Shown: positions 6,833 to 12,233 of the stretch, in pieces | How positions within the stretch are numbered: position 1 is the stretch's first letter | How the letters are laid out: each line of letters begins with the position of its first letter | Source: JAICNG01 sp035249985 | GTDB taxonomy: Bacteria > Gemmatimonadota > Gemmatimonadetes > Gemmatimonadales > Gemmatimonadaceae | NCBI GenBank assembly: GCA_035249985.1 | Contig: DATFFP010000071.1 | Coordinates: forward strand, 1-15,384 | Reading direction: 5' to 3' | Length of the DNA stretch: 15,384 nucleotides | Notes under the pieces: model-generated | What the model saw: the letters and a program-made list of their open reading frames with translations, nothing else | What the model was told of the DNA's origin: nothing | The model's database searches: none | Program-made: the position numbers and the translations under genes

Positions 6833-9121
6833 CTACGGCTTCGCGGTTTCCTCCTTTAGCTCCGCCAGCTTCTTCGCCTCCTCTTCCTTCTTGGCTCTAT
6901 CCGCCTCGTCCTCGAGCGTCTTGAGCACGTCGCGCCACGCGAACCTCCGCCCGCTTCCGCGAACGTAATAGTCCATCCACGCCATCTCGGCGGTCGCTTT
7001 CACCAGCTGATTGCGCGGATCGGGGATCCCATGACTCTCGCCGGGATACACGTAGAGCTCGGTCGGCACGCCTAACCGCTTGAGCGCCATGTGCAGCTCC
7101 TCCGACTGCGGGCTCGGCACCCGCGGATCGCCCTTGACGACGTGGATCATCGTCGGCGTCTTGGCGTTCTTGATGTAGCGGATGGGCGACTGCGCCCAAT
7201 ACGCATCGAAGTCCTCGTACGGCAGCTTGTCTCCCAGATAGAACTGCCGGTTCCGCTGAACGTCGCTCTGCGCGTACATCGAGATCCAGTTCGATGTCCC
7301 GGCGCCGGAGCTGATCGCCTTGAAGCGATCGGTATGCGTAAGAATCCAGTTCGCCCAGTGCCCGCCGGCGCTCCAGCCCAGCACACCCATCCGCGTCGAG
7401 TCGACGATGCCTTGTGCGATGAGGTGGTCGACGCCGGTCATGATGTCGTCGAAGCCGAGCGGGAAATAGTTGCCGACGATGTCCGTCTTGTGCGCCTCGC
7501 CGTAGTTCGTGGAGCCGCGATAGTTCGGCCGGAGAACCGCGTATCCCGCACCGGCGTACACCTGCGCGCCATAGCCCCCGTTGAAGCCGAGCACGTCGGC
7601 GGAGGCGGGGCCGCCGTGGATCGCGACGATGAGGGGATATCGTTGCCCAGCACGGAAGCCAACCGGCTTCACCAACACGCCGGCCACCATTTTCCCGTCG
7701 GTCGATTTCCAGGTGATCTCCTCCTCCTCACCTAAGGCGAACTCGCGCACCTGTGGATTCGCATCGGTGAGCTGTCGCCACGAGGCGCGCTTCGCGGCTT
7801 GCTCGGGCGTCGCGATGGTAAAGAGCGTCGGCGGAGTCTTTGGGTCGGCGTAGCTGATGATCAGGGTGCCCGAATCATCATCGCGACTGACGAACAGCGA
7901 CGCGCGCTCGCTCGTGACCGGCCGAACCTGATCCCGGGCGATGTCGAGCGCCATCAGCTGGTTCGTCGCACGCACGCCTTCGTTGAAATAGATGGTCTTG
8001 CCGTCGGCCGACCAGAAGCCGGTCGTGACATCGCCGTCGAACGAGCTGCCGAGCTTGCGCCATTGTCCGCCGCGATCACTGGTCCGGCGCAGGTAGACGC
8101 GCTGATTTGTCATGTTGTAGCGCGTGAGGTCATCGGGGGCGGAAAACGCCACCCATTGCCCATCTGGCGAGAAGCTCGGCAAGCTTTCGCCGACCTCGGC
8201 GTTGTTCGTCAGGCGCTCGATCTGACCGGTGGCGACCTCCAGCAGGTATTGATCGGCGTAGATGTTCTGCTCCGTAATGTTTCGCTTGTACCGGTCGCTG
8301 GCGGTCCCGCGAAACGCGATCCACTTGCCGTCGGTAGAAATCTCGAAGTCGCTGACGGTGATCGTCGTGTCGCGCGTGAGGCGCGTGGTCTTCTTTGGCT
8401 CGACATCGAGCGCCCAGAGGCTCGAGCGCGGCGTCTCCATGTTTCGAATCGAGACGTTGAACTTCTTCTCGATGCGAAGCTTCTCATCGGGATCGGTCGT
8501 ATCGGCGGTGACGAAATAGATGCGGCGGCTGTCGGGTGCCCACTGCCAGAGGCCGACGCCGGTCGTCTGCTTCGTCAGCTGATCCGGCTTCGCCGTGTCG
8601 ATCCCGGCGATGGGGAGGCGGTACAGCTGCTCTTCACCTGATTTGCCACTGCGGTACGCCAGCCACTTCCCATCCTTGCTGAGCGCAAAAGTCGAGACGC
8701 CTTCCTTGGCGTCGGTGATCCTCCGCGCCTCGCCGCCGTCCGGACGCATGAGATACAACTGGTTCTGCGTCGCGCTCGCCGATGGCGCATCGCGGTTCGA
8801 CGCGAAGACGAAGAACGACCCATCCCGCGCCCAGCGCGGTGATGTCTCGTTCTTGTCTTTCGTGAAGGTGAGCTGGCGTGTCGACGACACTCCACGCTCG
8901 AGCGACACAATGTGAACATCGGTCTGTCGTTTCGCTTCCTTCCAGTCCGGTGTCGACACCGTGTAGAGCAGCCATTTGCCATCCGGGCTCGGCGTCGGCG
9001 ACCCGACCTGCCTCATGTGCTGCATATCGAGGAAGGTCAGGGGCCGCCTGGTGGGCGCTGGGTTCTGGGCGGTCGCGGGGAGCGCAAACGCGATGAGCGG
9101 TATGAAGCAGAGAATACGCAT
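6833..9121 (-). CDS. Secreted S9 family peptidase (prolyl oligopeptidase/acylaminoacyl-peptidase-like)
   Basis: A 762-residue exported serine peptidase. A signal peptide (MRILCFIPLIAFALPATAQ) is followed by a beta-propeller region of TolB/PD40-type repeats (about 30-480, with several SPDGKW/SKDGKW-like motifs) and a C-terminal alpha/beta hydrolase. The catalytic triad is visible: S584 in GWSAGG, D665 in KGDPRVP and H697 in GESHGI, with normal family spacing. It would cleave short peptides in the periplasm or outside the cell. ATG 9121 is chosen because the signal peptide begins there; the frame stays open upstream to 9196, but that stretch runs into a hairpin repeat. AAGG lies about nine bases upstream. 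The last ~25 residues are a charged Lys/Glu/Ala helix beyond the hydrolase fold. A sugar dehydrogenase-like gene lies upstream on the same strand, separated by a strong hairpin. Confidence 0.92.
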   Translation of the reverse strand: MRILCFIPLIAFALPATAQNPAPTRRPLTFLDMQHMRQVGSPTPSPDGKWLLYTVSTPDWKEAKRQTDVHIVSLERGVSSTRQLTFTKDKNETSPRWARDGSFFVFASNRDAPSASATQNQLYLMRPDGGEARRITDAKEGVSTFALSKDGKWLAYRSGKSGEEQLYRLPIAGIDTAKPDQLTKQTTGVGLWQWAPDSRRIYFVTADTTDPDEKLRIEKKFNVSIRNMETPRSSLWALDVEPKKTTRLTRDTTITVSDFEISTDGKWIAFRGTASDRYKRNITEQNIYADQYLLEVATGQIERLTNNAEVGESLPSFSPDGQWVAFSAPDDLTRYNMTNQRVYLRRTSDRGGQWRKLGSSFDGDVTTGFWSADGKTIYFNEGVRATNQLMALDIARDQVRPVTSERASLFVSRDDDSGTLIISYADPKTPPTLFTIATPEQAAKRASWRQLTDANPQVREFALGEEEEITWKSTDGKMVAGVLVKPVGFRAGQRYPLIVAIHGGPASADVLGFNGGYGAQVYAGAGYAVLRPNYRGSTNYGEAHKTDIVGNYFPLGFDDIMTGVDHLIAQGIVDSTRMGVLGWSAGGHWANWILTHTDRFKAISSGAGTSNWISMYAQSDVQRNRQFYLGDKLPYEDFDAYWAQSPIRYIKNAKTPTMIHVVKGDPRVPSPQSEELHMALKRLGVPTELYVYPGESHGIPDPRNQLVKATAEMAWMDYYVRGSGRRFAWRDVLKTLEDEADRAKKEEEAKKLAELKEETAKP

Positions 9122-9181
9122 GGGAGCAGGCCTTTGCGGTGAGCCTCCAAAATGCGCATTCGCGCTCTGTTCCGCGAGGTC

Positions 9182-9288
9182 AACGGCAATAACCACAGAG
9201 GCACAGAGGGCACAGAGGAACCCCCAACTGCAAAACTTGGAGTTGGGGGTTCCTCTGTGCCCTCTGTGCCTCTGTGGTTATTGCCGTT
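9182..9288. repeat. Perfect 48-bp inverted repeat with ACAGAGG units
   Basis: The arms 9182-9229 and 9241-9288 are exact reverse complements over 48 nt around an 11-nt loop (GCAAAACTTGG). Each arm contains three ACAGAGG units spaced 8 and 9 nt apart, an outer AACGGCAATAACC and an inner AACCCCCAACT. It lies in the spacer between two minus-strand genes, 60 nt upstream of the S9 peptidase start, so it would form a very stable RNA hairpin ahead of that gene. It could terminate transcription from the upstream gene. A 30-of-32-nt copy of part of one arm recurs at 15346-15377. Confidence 0.95.
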
Positions 9289-9315
9289 AGGACCCTGCGC
9301 GACAGGACCTAACGG
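9284..9315. repeat. Second short inverted repeat at the stop of the dehydrogenase gene
   Basis: CCGTTAGGACC (9284-9294) pairs with GGACCTAACGG (9305-9315) with one mismatch around a 10-nt loop. The right arm includes the TAG stop codon of the minus-strand dehydrogenase gene. It overlaps the outer end of the 48-bp hairpin, so the two structures would compete or stack. Confidence 0.6.
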
Positions 9316-10661
9316 TCTCTTCCCCTGAATACCACCCTCCAGATGCGCCCTCCGTCATCGTCCGAGATGTACAACGACCCATCCGGTCCCTCCGCCAACC
9401 CCATGGGCCGATGCTCGGCGTCCGCTGGCGGATTCGTCGAGTTCCCGATGAATCCGTCGGCGAAGACCTCCCATCCCCCGACCGGCGCCTGGCCGGCGAA
9501 CGGAACGAACACGACGTTGAACCCTTCGTTGGGCAACGGCGCGCGATCGAACCCGCCGTGGAAGGCGACAAATGCCCCCCGTGTAAACCGCGACGGGAAC
9601 TGCCGTCCGGCGTAGAAGAGGAGGTCGTTCGGTGCCCAGTGGCCGGGGAATGCCACGAGTGGAGTCTCCTTGTCCGCGCATCGCGGTCCGACGATCGTGC
9701 CGTCGCCACCATACTCGGGAGCGAGCAGCTTCAAGCCCTTCTTCCAGTCGTGGTAGCAGTATGGCCACCCGTTATCGTCACCGGCATCGATGCGAATGAA
9801 CTCTTCGGACGGCAGGTCAGCGCCATCCTGGGGCGTATAGAACTGCGGCCAATTGTCGTTGAGATGGTCGCGTCCGTGCTGCACGCCGAAGAGCGCCCCA
9901 CGACTCGCGTCCCACCGCAGCGCTTCCATATTGCGGAGTCCCGTGGCGAAGCGGATTCCATCGGTCTGGACCTGGCCAGTGCGGTTCGCGTCGAACCGCC
10001 AGACGCCGGCGCGAATGGGCAGCTCCGGGCAGGGATCGACGCCCGGCGACTGCGCGACGCGGTTCGCGACCTGACAGGAATTCGAGGCCGAGCCGATGTT
10101 CACGTACATGTTGCCGCGACCGTCGAGCTGCATGTTCTTGCGGAAATGATCGCCGTCGGAGGGCAGTCCGCCCACGACGACCTCTGGTGTTCCACGCGGC
10201 AGGAGATCGCTCGAGTGCAGGCGCCAACGCTCGATGCGATCGCGATAGCCGACGTAGAGGAACTCCTTCGTGACCACGATGCCGTTCGCGTTCGGCTCAC
10301 CGAAGTACGCCTGCGTTTCCGCGCGTCCATCGCCGTCGCGATCGCGGAGCGCGAGCACGCCGCCACCATGCGTCGCGTCGCCGATCGCCACGTACGCATC
10401 GCCCTTGTGCGTGATGCCCAGATGACGAGCGCGTCCGACCTGATCCGCTACCACCACGGCGCAGAAGCCAGGCGGTAGTGTGATGCCGCCGTTCCCGGCG
10501 TCGCACTCGACCCGGTTCGCCGAGCTGCGAAGCGATACCTCGCTGCCACCGCCCAGCGCTTCAGGCCCGGTCACTCGATCGGCACACGCGACGATGGTGA
10601 TGCATGTCGCGAGCGACCCAAGCGCGCGCGCGCGTGAATGCCAGCAAGACGTCGTATGCAT
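9309..10661 (-). CDS. Sorbosone-dehydrogenase-like PQQ-type sugar dehydrogenase lipoprotein
   Basis: A 450-residue beta-propeller protein of the PQQ-dependent glucose/sorbosone dehydrogenase superfamily. Family-like segments are HFRKNMQLDGRGNMYVNIGS, NMEALRWD, QHGRDHLNDNWPQ, DAGDDNGWPYCYHDW and a closing PMGLAEGPDGSLYISDD. It probably oxidises a sugar or related polyol derivative outside the cytoplasmic membrane; substrate and cofactor use are inferred from family only. The N terminus has a basic stretch, a hydrophobic run and a lipobox IVAC with C26, suggesting a membrane-anchored lipoprotein. ATG 10661 is chosen because a perfect AGGAGG stands six bases upstream. An earlier in-frame ATG at 10685 would place that site inside the gene. 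It precedes the S9 peptidase on the same strand, but a hairpin separates them, so co-transcription is doubtful. Confidence 0.85.
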   Translation of the reverse strand: MHTTSCWHSRARALGSLATCITIVACADRVTGPEALGGGSEVSLRSSANRVECDAGNGGITLPPGFCAVVVADQVGRARHLGITHKGDAYVAIGDATHGGGVLALRDRDGDGRAETQAYFGEPNANGIVVTKEFLYVGYRDRIERWRLHSSDLLPRGTPEVVVGGLPSDGDHFRKNMQLDGRGNMYVNIGSASNSCQVANRVAQSPGVDPCPELPIRAGVWRFDANRTGQVQTDGIRFATGLRNMEALRWDASRGALFGVQHGRDHLNDNWPQFYTPQDGADLPSEEFIRIDAGDDNGWPYCYHDWKKGLKLLAPEYGGDGTIVGPRCADKETPLVAFPGHWAPNDLLFYAGRQFPSRFTRGAFVAFHGGFDRAPLPNEGFNVVFVPFAGQAPVGGWEVFADGFIGNSTNPPADAEHRPMGLAEGPDGSLYISDDDGGRIWRVVFRGRDR

Positions 10662-10824
10662 GGCTCTCCTCCTTGTTTGGAGCATTCGACGGGAGGAGCC
10701 CCTTCAAGTGCCGTACACCGTCACGCATGTCGATGTCGGGTTTCGACGGCGCCGCGCAGAGGGTCATGAGCGCGCGGCGAGAGCCTCTCATCACGCGGTG
10801 ACGGCTGGCAATGTGATGCAGGAA

Positions 10825-10910
10825 GGCAGAGACGTCAGATGCCAGAATACAGAATTCGGAATACAGATGAAGTTGCTCCGCTCTGAACTCTGACGTCCGA
10901 CGTCTTTGCC
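10825..10910. repeat. Inverted repeat with 7-nt units upstream of csoR
   Basis: The left arm reads in 7-nt phase as GACGTCA, GATGCCA, GAATACA, GAATTCG, GAATACA. The right arm, read on the minus strand, gives GACGTCG, GACGTCA, GAGTTCA. The outer ends GGCAGAGACGTC and GACGTCTTTGCC pair with one mismatch. The right border continues as GCCGTTAGGA, the same ten bases that border the 48-bp hairpin near 9283. Confidence 0.65.
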
Positions 10911-10922
10911 GTTAGGAGTCCA

Positions 10923-10949
10923 TTGACATAGCCCCCGGGGGTATATGAC
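10923..10949 (+). promoter_or_regulatory. csoR promoter with CsoR-type operator
   Basis: TTGACA (10923-10928) is a consensus -35 box. It is followed by a C5/G5 palindrome at 10932-10941 flanked by ATAG and TATAT, then a possible -10 TATGAC (10944-10949, short 15-nt spacer). CsoR-family repressors are known to bind AT-flanked C-tract/G-tract operators of this kind. Because the operator fills the spacer, autoregulation is expected. The predicted transcript would start at or just before the ATG at 10958. Confidence 0.65.
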
Positions 10950-10957
10950 CTTTGGGC

Positions 10958-11305
10958 ATGCCAACGACATCGCACCCCCAGGTCGCCGAGTGCGGCTGCG
11001 CGACCCACACCCGAGGGCGGAAGGCGGTCGCCGTCGATCCTGACATCAAGGACCGCACGACGAAGCGTCTGCGACGCATCGAGGGACAGGTGCGCGGGCT
11101 ACAAAAGATGGTGGATGAGGAGCGCTATTGCGCCGACATCCTGACGCAGATCTCCTCGGTGCACGAAGCGCTGGGCGGCGTCGCCCGCGAGCTCCTGCGC
11201 AATCACCTGAAGCATTGCGCCGCGACCGCCATCCGCGCTGGCGATGCGCAGGCGGACGCGATGTACGACGAGCTCGTCGAGCTGGTCTATCGGCATGGGC
11301 GATAG
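10958..11305 (+). CDS. csoR: CsoR-family copper-sensing transcriptional repressor
   Basis: A 115-residue all-helical regulator of the CsoR/RcnR/FrmR family (DUF156). The signature RLRRIEGQVRGLQKM is at about 37-51. The Cu(I) ligand set is intact: C58, H83 and C87, with the C-x24-H-x3-C spacing of copper sensors; a nickel or formaldehyde sensor would differ here. It is a cytoplasmic DNA-binding tetramer that releases its operator when Cu(I) binds. Numbering is from ATG 10958; TTG 10952 would add two residues and lacks a ribosome site. An extra N-terminal CGCATH (C12, C14, H17) could bind metal too. The gene stands alone: no copper ATPase or chaperone gene lies beside it, so its targets must be elsewhere. 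Confidence 0.92.
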   Translation: MPTTSHPQVAECGCATHTRGRKAVAVDPDIKDRTTKRLRRIEGQVRGLQKMVDEERYCADILTQISSVHEALGGVARELLRNHLKHCAATAIRAGDAQADAMYDELVELVYRHGR

Positions 11306-11307
11306 GA

Positions 11308-11395
11308 CGATTGCGGATTGCTGATTCCTGATTGCGGAAGTCAGTTCGGCGCTCGCCACCGTCATTCGCAATCAGCAATCAGCAATCCGCAATCG
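11308..11395. repeat. Near-perfect inverted repeat with 7-nt units between convergent genes
   Basis: The 29-nt arms (11308-11336 and 11367-11395) match with one mismatch. The units are GATTGCG, GATTGCT, GATTCCT, GATTGCG. The loop is 30 nt. The element starts three bases after the csoR stop and ends two bases before the stop of the opposite gene, so it fills the convergent spacer and probably ends transcription from both sides. Confidence 0.88.
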
Positions 11396-11397
11396 CT

Positions 11398-11943
11398 TTA
11401 GAACGCGTACCCAATCGACAGCCTCAGCGTTGGATACCCATAGGTCTCGTCTTCATCACTGTCCCCACCGATCGGGAAGAGCCGCTTCGCACCGATGCCG
11501 GTTCCGATGAAGAACTGCCGGGTGCGCCCCAGCAGCCAGCTGTAGCCAAGATCGAGCCCTACGGAGAGCGCGTCGAATTCGCGCTCGACCAGGGGGCCGT
11601 CTCGCCGGTCATCCTCGGCCACGCGCGAGTAGCCGAACGAGATTCCAGCCGCAAACTTCGTCGGAGCCTCAGCCGACGGGTAATAGCGCAGCCGGATGTC
11701 AGCGCTCGTGTAATCGATCTCCTCATCATCGTCGTCATCCCCGATGCTGATGTGGCCGACGCCCGCTGACCAGCTCGCCGTCGAGCTGAAGGCCCGCTCG
11801 TACTCGAGGTTGTACCATTGGAACAGAAAGCCGAATGGGTTGATGGAGAGAACGTTGGACTGCACCGGCAGGTCGATCGTTTGTGCGCGCGCCGTCGTCG
11901 CGCAGAGGGTTGCGACGAGCAGCACGAACGATAGGCGTCTCAT
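11398..11943 (-). CDS. Outer-membrane beta-barrel protein (DUF3575-like)
   Basis: A 181-residue exported protein. The signal peptide MRRLSFVLLVATLCATTARA is followed by a mature chain of alternating amphipathic strands (NVLSINPFGFLFQWYNLEYERAF, then SADIRLRYYP). It ends LRLSIGYAF; a C-terminal Phe is the usual signal for beta-barrel insertion into the outer membrane. The opening NxLSINPxGxLF and NLEYERAF resemble DUF3575-type small barrels. A run of nine acidic residues among ten near position 72 probably lies in a loop and may bind cations. Function beyond being a small barrel is unknown. ATG 11943 is supported by GAGG five bases upstream and by the signal peptide; the frame is open further upstream, but that stretch has no exported-protein features. 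Confidence 0.82.
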   Translation of the reverse strand: MRRLSFVLLVATLCATTARAQTIDLPVQSNVLSINPFGFLFQWYNLEYERAFSSTASWSAGVGHISIGDDDDDEEIDYTSADIRLRYYPSAEAPTKFAAGISFGYSRVAEDDRRDGPLVEREFDALSVGLDLGYSWLLGRTRQFFIGTGIGAKRLFPIGGDSDEDETYGYPTLRLSIGYAF

Positions 11944-12233
11944 GGTGGCCTCATGGGGGGAGTGGCGTACGAAGGATAGCGCCGCCCCGAGCAAGATCAC
12001 GGCCCGGTCGACTTCGCGGCCGGCTGTGCGACCAGCCGGCCGGGGAAGCATTGTGCGACTTGAACTTGCGCGATCAGGGCGATAGCGCGACGAGCGTGGC
12101 TCGGCCGCTATGGCACTCGCCGAGGACGCGCCGCTGTCCCGCGAGTTGCACAACGGGGCGACGGTCAGCGATTGTACGTGGACGCGCGTATCACATGCGT
12201 CGCCCCTGACCCCTTACATCAGACTCGCCGAAT
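11944..12233. other. Divergent intergenic region between barrel and metalloprotease genes
   Basis: No gene is supported here. Both flanking genes point outward, so it should hold two promoters; I see no convincing -35/-10 pair. The only clear structure is a 10-bp GC-rich hairpin, CGGCCGGCTG (12017-12026) with CAGCCGGCCG (12033-12042), around a 6-nt loop. Confidence 0.6.
12017..12042. repeat. Short GC-rich palindrome in the divergent promoter region
   Basis: CGGCCGGCTG and CAGCCGGCCG form a perfect 10-bp stem with loop TGCGAC. It lies about 75 bases from the barrel start and 190 from the metalloprotease start. It could be an operator dyad or an RNA hairpin; no T-run follows. Confidence 0.5.

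Larger units (their letters stand above)
10662..10957. other. Divergent intergenic region between the dehydrogenase and csoR genes
   Basis: No gene is supported in these ~296 bases. The left part (10662-10800) is the leader of the minus-strand dehydrogenase gene, including its AGGAGG site. The middle holds a 7-nt-unit inverted repeat (10825-10910). The right end holds the csoR promoter and operator. Confidence 0.7.

Noticed and set aside
7799..8641. Open plus-strand frame of about 280 codons opposite the S9 peptidase
   Set aside because: It mirrors the peptidase propeller coding sequence and shows no domain or start signal.
9122..9196. Longer N terminus for the S9 peptidase
   Set aside because: It would put 25 polar residues ahead of a clear signal peptide and start inside the hairpin arm.
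9411..10478. Open plus-strand frame of about 355 codons opposite the sugar dehydrogenase-like gene
   Set aside because: Antisense shadow; the minus-strand gene has a perfect ribosome site, a lipobox and family motifs.
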